DNA of 64,000 nucleotides from Aeromicrobium phoceense (GTDB taxonomy: Bacteria > Actinomycetota > Actinomycetes > Propionibacteriales > Nocardioidaceae): contig NZ_JACEOG010000001.1 of NCBI RefSeq assembly GCF_013868155.1, positions 868,001 to 932,000 of the forward strand. The letters run 5' to 3'. The notes beneath the pieces were generated by a model, which worked only from the letters and a program-made list of their open reading frames with translations, was not told the DNA's origin and did no database searches. Position numbers and translations under genes: made by a program. Positions 47,658 through 56,217 of the stretch are shown piece by piece (position 1 is the stretch's first letter; each line of letters begins with the position of its first letter).

Positions 47658-50600
47658 TCAGGCCTTCGTGTCGTCGGCCTCGTCGTCCTGAGCGGCCTGC
47701 TGGGCGGACTCGCTCAGCTCGGCCCCCGACGGGTTGGCGTCACTGAGCGGCACGGCGTCGTCCGAGACCGGATCCGGGGCGGGGGCGTCCTCGACCGGCG
47801 TGATCGCGGCGAGCTCCTCCTGCTCCGAGGACGGCTCGGCGTGCTTCTCGGCCGGCAGCTCGGGCTCGGAGTCGTCGTACACGACGGACTCGGCGTCCGG
47901 GTTCGTCGTGTCACCGCTCTCGGGGTGCGGCTCCGGCTTGGGCTCGTCCTCGGCCGCCGTGTGCGGCTTCGGCTCGTCGTCCTCCAGCGCGTCGAGCAGC
48001 GACGGCTGCTCGTTCGCGGCGGGGGCGTCCTCGGTGGCCTCGGGCTCGGTGGCCTCCGGCTCCTCGGCGGCGGGCTCGGCCTCGGCGGGCTCGGCCTCGG
48101 TCTCGGGCGCCTCGGCGGGAGCCTCGGACACCTCGGCCGCCGCCTCGGCGTCAGGCTGGCCGAGGCCCTCCTGGCGCTCGTTCTGGGCCGGACCGTCCTC
48201 GGACTCCGAGCCGAGCTCCGGGTTCGACACCGCATCGCCCGTGGCCTCGGGCTCGGGGTCGGACTGGGCCGGCTCGTCCTCGGGCTCGGTGGCCACGGAG
48301 ACGGGCTTGGTGCCCTCGTGGTCGGCCGCGCCCTCCGGCGTGGCGTCGCCCTTCTCGAAGATGCCGCCGGCGGTGCCCTTGTCGTCGACCGCGATGTTGT
48401 GCTTCGCGGCCATCTCGGCGTCCTCGGCGCGGCTGTCGCCCTCGGGGTTGTCGAGGTCGTCGCCGGCGTCCGTGGGAGCCTCGGCCGAGTCGTGCGCGTC
48501 CGCGGCGGCGCCCACCGACTCGGTGTCGGTCAGCGTGCCGGGATCGGCCTCGGCCGCGGGTCCGGGCTCGGCGTCCTCGGGCTCGTCGCCGGAGGCGTGC
48601 GACTCCTCGGCCGCCATGACCAGGGCCTCCGCCTCGGCCACGACGTCCTCCTCGGAGCGCTTGACCGCCTGCAGCAGCAGCTGCGCGACGTCGAGCACCT
48701 CGACGTTGACGAGCGACTCGTCCTCGGCCTGCTTCGCAGTGAGGCCGTCGGCCAGCATGACGCGGCAGAACGGGCAGCCGACGGCGATCTTCTCCGCGCC
48801 GGTGCCGATGGCCTCCTCGGTGCGGTTGATGTTGATGCGGGAGCCGATCTTCTCCTCCATCCACATGCGGGCGCCGCCGGCGCCGCAGCAGAAGGAGGTC
48901 TCCTTGCTGCGGTCCATCTCGACGTAGTCCGCGCCCGTCGCGCCGATCAGCTCGCGCGGCGGCGAGTAGACCTGGTTGTGACGGCCCAGGAAGCAGGGGT
49001 CGTGGTACGTGACCTTGGCCGCGGGAGCCGCGGGCGCGACCGGCTTGAGCTTCTTCTCGCGCACGAGGCGGTTGAGCAGCTGCGTGTGGTGCACGACCTC
49101 GAGCTCGATGCCGAGCTCCTTGTACTCGTTCTTGAGCGTGTTGAAGCAGTGGGCGCAGGTCGAGACGACCTTCTTGACCTTGGTCTCCTGGAAGACCGCG
49201 ACGTTCTCCATCGCGAGCTGCTTGAAGACGATCTCGTTGCCGGCACGGCGGGCGGAGTCGCCCGAGCAGGTCTCGCCGTCACCGAGGACGGCGAAGGTGA
49301 CGCCGGCGATGTCCAGCAGCTCGGCGACGGCCTGCGTGGTCTTCTTGGCGCGATCCTCGAAGGCGCCGGCGCAACCGACCCAGAACAGCCACTCGACCTC
49401 GTCGAGGGACTCGACGTCGACGCCGACCTGCTTGACCTCGAAGTCGAGGTCCTCGGCCCACTTCATGCGGTCGCGCGGGTTCATGCCCCACGGGTTCCCC
49501 TTGCGCTCGAGGCCCTTGAAGATGTTGTTGAGCTCGGCGGGGAAGTTGGACTCGACGAGCACCTGGTAGCGGCGCATGTTGTCGATGTGGTCGACGTGCT
49601 CGATGTCGACCGGGCACTGCTGGACGCAGGCGCCACAGTTGGTGCACGACCACAGGACGTCGGGGTCGATGACGCCGAAGAGGTCCTCGCTGCCGATGAG
49701 CGGACGCTCCAGCTCGCGCTGTTGCTCCTCGGTGAGGGTCTCGGGGTCGGCGCCGAGCAGCGGCACCTTCGCGTAGGCGTGCTCGCGCAGGCCCATCATG
49801 AGCAGCTTCGGCGAGAGCGGCTTCTCGGTGTTCCACGCGGGGCACTGGCTCTGGCAGCGACCGCACTCGGTGCAGGTGGAGAAGTCCAGGATGCTCTTCC
49901 AGCTGAAGTCCTCGACCTTGCCGACGCCGAGCTTCTCGAACTCCTCCTCCTCCATGTCCTCCATGGTCTCGAGGTCGAGCGGCTTGCCGGCGACGTAGAG
50001 CGGGACGAGGGCACCGAGGGCGGTGCCGCCGTCGGCCTCGCGCTTGAAGTAGATGTTGAACCAGGCCAGGAAGCGGTGCCAGGCGACGCCCATCGTCAGG
50101 TTCTTGCCGATCACCATCAGCCAGACGGTGGCCGAGACGACCTTGACGACGGCCAGGATCGTGATGGCGGCCTCGAGGCCGGTGACCGACAGGCCCGACC
50201 ACAGCGTCTCGCCGATCCAGGCGGTGGTGGGGAAGTGGAAGGCGCTCGCGTGGCTGTCGCCCTCGAGGCTCATCAGCTGGTACTCGGCGCCGCGGATGAG
50301 AATGCCGGCGGCGCACTCGAGCGCGACCATCGCCTCGACGAAGTAGGCCTGGCCGAAGCGCGAGCCGAAGAAGCGGCTCTTGCGGCCCAGGGTGCGCGGG
50401 TGGTTGCGCTGACGGATCACGACGAGCGCGGCGATGCCGATCAGGCCGAGCCAGGCGATGAGCTCGCTGACCCACTCGAACAGGAAGAAGTGGCCGATCA
50501 GCGGCAGCACGAGGTGCGGGTTCCAGACCTGCAGGTAGGCCGTCGCGACCGCGGTGCTGAGGATGATGAAGCTGAAGAAGACGGCCCAGTGCAGGATGCC

Positions 50601-50810
50601 GACCCACTGCCACTGGAGCATGCGCGTGTGGCCGAGCGTCTCGACCAGCATGTTCTTCGTGCGGCTCTTGGGGTTGTCGGTGCGCCCGTAGGCCGGCGTG
50701 CCGGCGCGGATGACTCCGAGCATCCGCTTGATCCCGGGTGCCAGGTAGTACACCGCCAACGCCGTGGAGACCAGCGTGATCACTCCGGCGATGATGTTGA
50801 TCGGTTCCAT
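47658..50810 (-). CDS. etfD: EtfD-type membrane iron-sulfur ETF:menaquinone oxidoreductase with long acidic tail
   Basis: 1050 residues. Membrane helices at about 5-25, 72-92, 105-135, 155-175 and 210-240 form the quinone-side domain. Two 4Fe-4S motifs follow, CTECGRCQSQCP (about 312-323) and CTNCGACVQQCP (about 388-399). Then come two cysteine-rich CCG domains (FWVGCAGAFED, CAHCFNTLKNEY, CFLGRHNQ, CCGAGGARMW, CPFCRVML). The homolog Rv0338c carries electrons from ETF to menaquinone during fatty-acid oxidation. Residues from about 737 to the end are a Glu/Ala/Asp-rich, apparently disordered tail of some 315 residues, longer than usual. It serves the acyl-CoA dehydrogenases elsewhere in the window. 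Confidence 0.85.
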   Translation of the reverse strand: MEPINIIAGVITLVSTALAVYYLAPGIKRMLGVIRAGTPAYGRTDNPKSRTKNMLVETLGHTRMLQWQWVGILHWAVFFSFIILSTAVATAYLQVWNPHLVLPLIGHFFLFEWVSELIAWLGLIGIAALVVIRQRNHPRTLGRKSRFFGSRFGQAYFVEAMVALECAAGILIRGAEYQLMSLEGDSHASAFHFPTTAWIGETLWSGLSVTGLEAAITILAVVKVVSATVWLMVIGKNLTMGVAWHRFLAWFNIYFKREADGGTALGALVPLYVAGKPLDLETMEDMEEEEFEKLGVGKVEDFSWKSILDFSTCTECGRCQSQCPAWNTEKPLSPKLLMMGLREHAYAKVPLLGADPETLTEEQQRELERPLIGSEDLFGVIDPDVLWSCTNCGACVQQCPVDIEHVDHIDNMRRYQVLVESNFPAELNNIFKGLERKGNPWGMNPRDRMKWAEDLDFEVKQVGVDVESLDEVEWLFWVGCAGAFEDRAKKTTQAVAELLDIAGVTFAVLGDGETCSGDSARRAGNEIVFKQLAMENVAVFQETKVKKVVSTCAHCFNTLKNEYKELGIELEVVHHTQLLNRLVREKKLKPVAPAAPAAKVTYHDPCFLGRHNQVYSPPRELIGATGADYVEMDRSKETSFCCGAGGARMWMEEKIGSRININRTEEAIGTGAEKIAVGCPFCRVMLADGLTAKQAEDESLVNVEVLDVAQLLLQAVKRSEEDVVAEAEALVMAAEESHASGDEPEDAEPGPAAEADPGTLTDTESVGAAADAHDSAEAPTDAGDDLDNPEGDSRAEDAEMAAKHNIAVDDKGTAGGIFEKGDATPEGAADHEGTKPVSVATEPEDEPAQSDPEPEATGDAVSNPELGSESEDGPAQNERQEGLGQPDAEAAAEVSEAPAEAPETEAEPAEAEPAAEEPEATEPEATEDAPAANEQPSLLDALEDDEPKPHTAAEDEPKPEPHPESGDTTNPDAESVVYDDSEPELPAEKHAEPSSEQEELAAITPVEDAPAPDPVSDDAVPLSDANPSGAELSESAQQAAQDDEADDTKA

Positions 50811-50904
50811 GCCGATTCCTCTCGCGGTTCAAGCAGTTTGTGCTGACCCTAATCTGCGGCGAAGCGGGCTGCTCAGTTAGGCCAGCCAAAGCCGTGCCTT
50901 GATG

Positions 50905-52095
50905 TTACCTACGAGTAGCAACGGGCACGCAGGCGATGGCTGCGAGGGGGAAGACCGCCGCGGCCGCGAACGCCCAGCCGTAGCCCGCGTACTGCACGAT
51001 CGCGCCCACCACGGGAGGGACGGCGGCCGATGTGAGGTACTGCCCGGTGTTCTGGATCCCGAACGCCCGGCCCGACCAGCGCGACCCGGCGATCTCGGCC
51101 ACCGCCGTGAAGGCCAGCCCGTTGTCGGCCACTGTGATCATCGTCGCCGCGACCATGATGGCGACCGCGACGGGCGAGCCCTCGAGGAGCGCCAGCAGCA
51201 GCATCACCGCGGTGGCCGCGACCGCGACCTGTCGCATGGGACCGAGCCGGTCGCCGACGCGGTCGGACCACCAGCCGGCCCCGATGCGGCCGGCGGCGCC
51301 GAGCACCTGCGAGACGGCGTAGAGGACGCCCGCGGCGGCGGCGCTCCAGCCGTGCCGGTCGATCAGCCACAGCAGCATGAACGTCCACACCACGTATTGC
51401 GGGATGACGAGCAGTGCGGAGGCGGCGTGGATCCGGGCCAGCCGTCGATCGCCTCGGTAGGGGTTGGCGCCGCCGCTGGGGTCCTCGCTCGCGTGGCGGG
51501 GCGGGTCGACGACGGTCACGGCGATGAAGACGGTGGCGACGGCCGCGACGACGAGACACAGCGTGACGATCCACGCGACGCCGCGGGTCTGCACCGCCGC
51601 CGGCACGACGAGGGCGGCGAGCCCGACGCCCAGCGGAAGACCGGTCTGACGGATGCCCATCGCGAGTCCGCGCCGGTGGGCCGGGAACCAGCCCACGACG
51701 AGGCGGCCGCTGGCGGAGTTGGAGCTGCCTGCGGCCACGCCGCAGAGGCCGAAGCCGAGAGCCAGGACGATCGCGTCGTCGGCGCGGGCGCCCGCGAGCG
51801 CCACGGCGCATCCGGCCACGAGGAGGGCGAGACCGGAGGACAGGGCGATCCGCTCACCGACGCGGTCGACGATCGCTCCCCAGACCACGAGCGTGAGCAG
51901 CGTGCCCACCAGGGGCGCGGCGGCGAGCGCACCGCTGGCCACGAGGGAGAGGCCCTCGTCGAGGTGCAGGTGGGGGATGAGGAGCAGCGGCGTGCTCACC
52001 ACGGCGGTGGCGGTGACCTGGGCCACCATCGCCGCGACGAGCATGAGCCACGGGCTCGGGTGACGGGTCCCCGGCGGGGCCGCCCTGCGGCTCAC
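50905..52095 (-). CDS. MFS transporter
   Basis: 396 residues from GTG 52095, twelve predicted helices. DRVGERIALSSGLALLVAG is the loop 2-3 signature, and MGIRQTGLPLGVGLAALVVP in helix 5 resembles nitrate/oxalate-formate type carriers. Substrate unknown. The GTG overlaps the NUDIX gene's stop (GTGA), so the two form an operon. Confidence 0.8.
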   Translation of the reverse strand: MSRRAAPPGTRHPSPWLMLVAAMVAQVTATAVVSTPLLLIPHLHLDEGLSLVASGALAAAPLVGTLLTLVVWGAIVDRVGERIALSSGLALLVAGCAVALAGARADDAIVLALGFGLCGVAAGSSNSASGRLVVGWFPAHRRGLAMGIRQTGLPLGVGLAALVVPAAVQTRGVAWIVTLCLVVAAVATVFIAVTVVDPPRHASEDPSGGANPYRGDRRLARIHAASALLVIPQYVVWTFMLLWLIDRHGWSAAAAGVLYAVSQVLGAAGRIGAGWWSDRVGDRLGPMRQVAVAATAVMLLLALLEGSPVAVAIMVAATMITVADNGLAFTAVAEIAGSRWSGRAFGIQNTGQYLTSAAVPPVVGAIVQYAGYGWAFAAAAVFPLAAIACVPVATRR

Positions 52096-52637
52096 GCCAG
52101 GGCGCCGACGTGCGCCATCGCCTGCTGGAGCAGGACGCCGCGGCCTCCCTCGAGCTCGTCGAGCACCGCGGGGGCGAGGGCCTCGCGCGGGGTCAGCCAC
52201 GAGAGCTCGAGCGCGTCCTGGCGCGGGTCGCACTCACCGGTGACCGCCACGACGTAGGCCAACGCGACGGCGTGCTGGCGCGCGTCGTGCAAGGGCGTCA
52301 CGCCGGGCAACGGAAAGTACTCGGCCACCGTGAACGGCACGATGTCGGCGGGCAGTTGCGGGAACGCGGTGGGACCGAGGTCCTTCTCCAGGTTGCGCAT
52401 CAGCGCGGTGCGGATGGGCTCGCCGTGGAGCACGCGTCCCGAGACGAACGACCGCGCCATGGTGCCGGTGGTGGCGGACCCACGCAGCAGCAGACCGACC
52501 TGCTCGACCTGGCCGAGACTGTCCAGACGGACCGGGATCGCCTCCACGTAGAGGATCGGGACGCGGCCGCGGGTCTCCTCCAGTTCAAACTCGGAGAGCC
52601 AGCCGGGGTTCGGGTCGGGGGTGCGCACGGAGGGCAT
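52092..52637 (-). CDS. NUDIX-like protein (DUF4916 type)
   Basis: 181 residues from ATG 52637. The region around ALMRNLEKDLGPTAFPQLP stands where a Nudix box would be, but the canonical G-x5-E-x7-REUxEE is not intact, as in the DUF4916 group. Hydrolysis of a nucleoside diphosphate derivative is the family expectation, but activity is doubtful without the full box. Coupled to the MFS gene. Confidence 0.65.
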   Translation of the reverse strand: MPSVRTPDPNPGWLSEFELEETRGRVPILYVEAIPVRLDSLGQVEQVGLLLRGSATTGTMARSFVSGRVLHGEPIRTALMRNLEKDLGPTAFPQLPADIVPFTVAEYFPLPGVTPLHDARQHAVALAYVVAVTGECDPRQDALELSWLTPREALAPAVLDELEGGRGVLLQQAMAHVGALA

Positions 52638-52694
52638 GGGCCCATTGTGGTCGATGCGCGGTCGTCGGCAGCGCAAGTCGTTCGCGAACACCGG

Positions 52695-52723
52695 TTGTCA
52701 CTACGAGTTACAGCACTTAGGGT
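52695..52723 (+). promoter_or_regulatory. Promoter of the second DUF6801-like gene with GAGTTACAG in the spacer
   Basis: TTGTCA (52695-52700), exactly 17 nt, TAGGGT (52718-52723). The spacer holds ACGAGTTACAGCAC, related to the elements at 9119 and 58276-58288. Confidence 0.6.
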
Positions 52724-52789
52724 GAGGTGGATCACACGCAGTTCGGCGTGCGCCAGATGGAGTGCTCGCCACAACGAGGGGAACCATCT

Positions 52790-54844
52790 GTGCGCTTCAC
52801 ACTTCTACCGTCCCGACGCGCGACCGCCGCTGTCGCCGCCGTGGGCCTGGCCGCCGCCGGTGTCGTCGGTGCCGGCTTCCTCAGTCCGGCGGCCGCCGAC
52901 CAGACGCTCGAGAAGGACTTCCCCTTCAAGTGCGAGGTCATCGCCGGCGGTCTGAACCTCGGCATCCAGGACATCGGCGTCAAGGCCACGACGGTGGTCC
53001 CGGACTCGGTGACTCCCGGCGAGACCATCCCCTCCACCGCCGTGAGCATCACGCTCACGATGCCGGAGCTCCTGCGTCAGTCCACCGCGCTGCTGCTCGG
53101 AGGACGTGAGGCAGCCGGTGCGTCCACCGACTCCGCCGTCACCCTCACGTCGGGCGGCCAGACGATGACGGTCGCGATCCCCGAGCTGGGTTCGGCCCGC
53201 ACGCCGATCCCGCAGGTGGCGAACGAGCCGTGGCTCATCCCGGCCACCGGCATGGTGCCGCCCATCACGGTGCCGGACTACGCCACCGACACGGTGGTCG
53301 TGGGCATGCCCCAGACCTTCAACATCACCGCCACCATCTACAAGGCCGACGACTCCACGATCCCGTCGACGCTCTCGTGCACCGGCCCCGCTGACCTGGC
53401 CCTGGGTTCGATCGCGGTGACCGAGCCCACGTCGGAACCGACGACGGAGCCGACGACGGAGCCGACCACCGAGCCGACCACCGAGCCGACGACCGAGCCG
53501 ACGACGGAGCCCACCACCGAGCCGACGACCGAGCCGACGACCGAGCCCACCACGGAGCCGACGACGGAGCCGACGACGGAGCCGACGACCGAGCCGACGA
53601 CCGAGCCGACGACCGACCCGACGACCGAGCCCACCACGGAGCCCACCACGGAGCCGACCACGGAGCCGACCACGGAGCCGACGACCGACCCGACGACCGA
53701 GCCCACCACGGAGCCGACCGAGCCCACGCCGACTGAGCCGGTCGACCTCTCGAAGAGCTTCACGTACGTGTGCGAGGTCGTCGCTGGCGGACTCAACCTG
53801 GGCAACCACGACATCGGCGTCCTGGCCGAGACGACGGTTCCCGGCTCAGTGCGCCCCGGTGAGACCATCGCGGAGCGCGGGGTCAGCATCACGCTGACGA
53901 TGCCGGAGCTGCTGCGCGAGTCGACCGTGCTCCTGTTGGGTGGCCGGTCGGCCGAGGGCAGCTCGACCGATGCCGCCATCACGCTCACCACCGGCGGTCA
54001 GACGTCGACGGTCGCGATCCCGAACCTGAGCTCCCCCCGCACGGACATCCCGCAGCAGGCCGGCTCCCCGTGGCTGATCCCGGCCTCGGGCACGGTGCCC
54101 TCGATCACCGTCCCGGCCTACGCGGCCGAGTCGGTGGCGCTGGGCATGCCGCAGGACTTCACCATTGCGGCGACGATCCACACCACGAGCACCACGCTGC
54201 CGGCGGCACTGACCTGCGCGGGTCCGTCCGCGCTGGATCTCGGCAGCATCCCGGTCTCGGGCGACCCCGTCACCAACCCGACGACCGAGCCGACCTCGGA
54301 GCCGACGACCGAGCCGACTTCGGAGCCGACGACCGAGCCGACTTCGGAGCCGACCTCGGAGCCGACGAGCGAACCGACCGCGGAGCCGACGACCGAGCCC
54401 ACGACTGACCCGGGCGAGGAGCCCGCCGACGATGAGGTCGAGCTGCTCAGCTCCGACGTGCTGTCGCCCGGCGACACGATCACCTTCGCGTTCGGTCCGG
54501 ACTGGATCGGCAAGGAGCTGGCCTTCGAGCTGCACTCCGAACCGATCGCGATGGGCACGCGGGTGGTGAGCACCTCGGGCGAGGCCTCGGTGCGCATCCC
54601 GACGAACGCGCCGCTCGGCTCCCACACGGTGAAGGTGCTCAGCCGGGGCGTCGTCATCGCCGAGGTCCCGGTGGAGATCGTCGCCGCCGACGCCAGTGGC
54701 GACGCCTCGGACGACGACTGGGCCAGCGACGACTACCTGGCCGCCGCCGGTGGTCCGGGGCTCGGTGTCGCAGTCCTCGGCGGCGCCCTGGTCGTGGCTG
54801 GTGCAGCCGTGATGCTGCAACGTCGCCGCACGCGTCGCGACTGA
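52790..54844 (+). CDS. Secreted two-domain DUF6801-like protein with Thr-Glu-Pro-Thr linkers and membrane anchor
   Basis: 684 residues from GTG 52790 (GAGGGG 5-10 nt upstream; the in-frame start at 52727 precedes the ribosome site). Signal peptide to about 35 (PAAADQ). Two copies of the paired-cysteine domain: FKCEVIAGGLNLG...LSCTGPADLALGSIAV (about 42-205) and YVCEVVAGGLNLG...LTCAGPSALDLGSIPV (about 325-490). They are separated by some 100 residues of TEPT repeats, with a second repeat run at about 498-540. A beta domain follows, then a C-terminal helix (LGVAVLGGALVVAGAAVML) and QRRRTRRD tail. There is no LPXTG, only LAAAGG before the helix, so it is probably membrane-held. Function unknown. 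Confidence 0.75.
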   Translation: MRFTLLPSRRATAAVAAVGLAAAGVVGAGFLSPAAADQTLEKDFPFKCEVIAGGLNLGIQDIGVKATTVVPDSVTPGETIPSTAVSITLTMPELLRQSTALLLGGREAAGASTDSAVTLTSGGQTMTVAIPELGSARTPIPQVANEPWLIPATGMVPPITVPDYATDTVVVGMPQTFNITATIYKADDSTIPSTLSCTGPADLALGSIAVTEPTSEPTTEPTTEPTTEPTTEPTTEPTTEPTTEPTTEPTTEPTTEPTTEPTTEPTTEPTTEPTTDPTTEPTTEPTTEPTTEPTTEPTTDPTTEPTTEPTEPTPTEPVDLSKSFTYVCEVVAGGLNLGNHDIGVLAETTVPGSVRPGETIAERGVSITLTMPELLRESTVLLLGGRSAEGSSTDAAITLTTGGQTSTVAIPNLSSPRTDIPQQAGSPWLIPASGTVPSITVPAYAAESVALGMPQDFTIAATIHTTSTTLPAALTCAGPSALDLGSIPVSGDPVTNPTTEPTSEPTTEPTSEPTTEPTSEPTSEPTSEPTAEPTTEPTTDPGEEPADDEVELLSSDVLSPGDTITFAFGPDWIGKELAFELHSEPIAMGTRVVSTSGEASVRIPTNAPLGSHTVKVLSRGVVIAEVPVEIVAADASGDASDDDWASDDYLAAAGGPGLGVAVLGGALVVAGAAVMLQRRRTRRD
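53420..53736 (+). repeat. 12-bp tandem repeats encoding TEPT
   Basis: About 26 units of the type CCGACGACCGAG/CCCACCACGGAG in one frame, encoding Thr-Glu-Pro-Thr, with occasional Asp for Glu. Synonymous third positions vary but long stretches are identical, so slippage could change the unit number. The lack of stops here produces long false ORFs on the other strand. Confidence 0.9.
54281..54410 (+). repeat. Second TEPT/SEPT repeat run
   Basis: About ten 12-bp units alternating Thr-Glu-Pro-Thr and Ser-Glu-Pro-Thr, ahead of the membrane-proximal beta domain. Confidence 0.85.
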
Positions 54845-54858
54845 GTGCCGCCGGGGGA

Positions 54859-54890
54859 GCGGGGGCGGGTCTCTGCGGACCCGCCCCCGC
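54859..54890 (+). terminator. GC-rich terminator
   Basis: A perfect 13-bp stem GCGGGGGCGGGTC with its complement and a TCTGCG loop, starting 14 bp after the stop at 54844. Confidence 0.85.
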
Positions 54891-54924
54891 CCTTGGCGTG
54901 CCCGGGGGTTGAGAGGATCCTCCG

Positions 54925-55521
54925 GTGTCCACCGTCGAGATCCCCGTGCTCCCCGTGCTGATCCCGGCGACGATCGCCGCGATCGCCGCGTCGCTCGGGT
55001 GGCTGCACCGTCGCGGGCGCCTCACTCCGCTGCGCGCCGCGGTCGGCGTGGTCGCGTGCGTCTACGGCGCCGCCGTCCTGGCGCATGTGCTCCTGCCGTT
55101 TCCCGTCGCCACGGACGACCCGCGGCCGTGGCGCGTCCTGGTCCACCTCACGCCGTTCACCGACGTCCTGGACGACCCCGCCGGGATGCTGCTGAACATC
55201 CTGCTCTTCGTGCCCCTCGGAATGCTCCTGCCGCTCGTCACCGGAGTCCGGACGGTGCGCCGGGCGGCGGCCGTGGGTTTGCTGGTCAGCGTGGCCATCG
55301 AGGCGGTGCAGCTGGCCGGAGTGCTCGTCGTGGGCGCCGGCCGGATCGCCGATGTCGACGACCTCGTCGGCAACGCCCTGGGCACCGCGATCGGCTGGAC
55401 CGCCTGCGTGCTGCTGATGCAGCTCCCACCGCTGGGCCGGCTCGCGGCTCGGGCCTCCTGGGCAGAGGACGGAATCGCCTCGGGGGCCGCCCCCGGTGCC
55501 GCGCCCGCCACGGGAGGCTAG
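54925..55521 (+). CDS. VanZ-like family membrane protein
   Basis: 198 residues from GTG, five hydrophobic spans. LLPFPVATDD, HLTPFTDVLDD, and NILLFVPLGMLLPLV plus the C-terminal ADVDDLVGNALGTAIGW are the VanZ domain motifs. In glycopeptide-resistance clusters VanZ gives low teicoplanin tolerance, but stand-alone relatives such as this have no known role. No van genes are nearby. Confidence 0.8.
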   Translation: MSTVEIPVLPVLIPATIAAIAASLGWLHRRGRLTPLRAAVGVVACVYGAAVLAHVLLPFPVATDDPRPWRVLVHLTPFTDVLDDPAGMLLNILLFVPLGMLLPLVTGVRTVRRAAAVGLLVSVAIEAVQLAGVLVVGAGRIADVDDLVGNALGTAIGWTACVLLMQLPPLGRLAARASWAEDGIASGAAPGAAPATGG

Positions 55522-55534
55522 GCTGGCTGCACAC

Positions 55535-55623
55535 GACAGGGGAGCGCCATGCAGAGGGCGCTGAGAGTGCGGAACAGCCGCAGACCCTTGAACCTGCTCC
55601 GGTTAGCACCGGCGAAGGGAGTC
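55535..55623 (+). ncRNA. TPP riboswitch (thi element)
   Basis: All conserved blocks are present in order: AGGGGAGC, GCTGAGAG, GACCCTTGAACCTG, CTCCGGTTAGCACCGG, CGAAGGGAG. The aptamer ends 4 bp before the ykoE ATG, and its final AAGGGAG doubles as the ribosome-binding site. TPP binding should therefore block translation directly. Confidence 0.93.
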
Positions 55624-55626
55624 ACG

Positions 55627-56217
55627 ATGACATCTGCTGTCCGTTCCACCACGAGGTATCGCACGCTCGACCTGGTGACCATCACGATGCTCGGTGTCGC
55701 GTTCGGCGTCGTCTTCTGGGGCTGGGGGAAGCTCTACGCCCTCGTCGACATCGGTGCGGCCGTGGGATTCAAGCCGGCTGCGGCCCTCCTCGCCGGGATG
55801 TGGCTCATCGCCGGCGTCGTCGGCGGCCTGATCGTCCGCCGCCCAGGTGCGGCGCTCGCCACCGAGCTCGTCGCCGCGCTCGTGTCCACGATCGTCCTCG
55901 GCGGCACCGAGTGGGGCAGCGCGGTGCTGATCTCGGGCCTCGTCCAAGGGCTCGGGGCCGAGCTCGCGTTCGCGATCTTCCTGTACCGGAGGTTCGACCT
56001 GCCGACTGCCGTCCTCGCGGGCGCGTTGTCGGCGGTCTTCGCAGCCTTCTACGAATGGAACTACTACTACGCGGACTGGGACCTGACGTGGCGGCTGTTC
56101 CACCTGGGCTTCTTCGTCACCTCCGGCATCATCATCGCCGGGTTGGGTGGCTGGCTCCTGGTGCGTGCGCTCGCACAGGCAGGTGCGCTCGACTCGTTCG
56201 CTGCCGGCCGGCAGTGA
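55627..56217 (+). CDS. ykoE: Thiamine/HMP ECF transporter S component, YkoE-like
   Basis: 196 residues with about six membrane helices; VFWGWGKLYALVDIG and AFYEWNYYYADW match the YkoE substrate-binding component. It captures thiamine or the hydroxymethylpyrimidine (HMP) precursor. TPP riboswitch upstream; the ATPase and T genes overlap downstream. An in-frame ATG at 55549 is inside the aptamer and is not used. Confidence 0.88.
   Translation: MTSAVRSTTRYRTLDLVTITMLGVAFGVVFWGWGKLYALVDIGAAVGFKPAAALLAGMWLIAGVVGGLIVRRPGAALATELVAALVSTIVLGGTEWGSAVLISGLVQGLGAELAFAIFLYRRFDLPTAVLAGALSAVFAAFYEWNYYYADWDLTWRLFHLGFFVTSGIIIAGLGGWLLVRALAQAGALDSFAAGRQ

Noticed and set aside
47841..50846. A 1001-residue plus-strand frame opposite etfD
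   Set aside because: Low-complexity Leu/Gly/Arg shadow of a high-GC gene; etfD has clear cysteine motifs on the minus strand.
52805..53809. Long antisense frames rich in Gly/Arg or Val-Gly-Ser across the TEPT repeats
   Set aside because: They are shadows of the repeat on the other strand, without homology or start signals.
54925..55521. VanZ as evidence of a glycopeptide-resistance cluster
   Set aside because: No vanHAX or vanRS genes; lone VanZ-like proteins are widespread.
55549..55627. In-frame ATG upstream of ykoE
   Set aside because: It lies inside the TPP aptamer, so the extra codons are RNA structure rather than protein.
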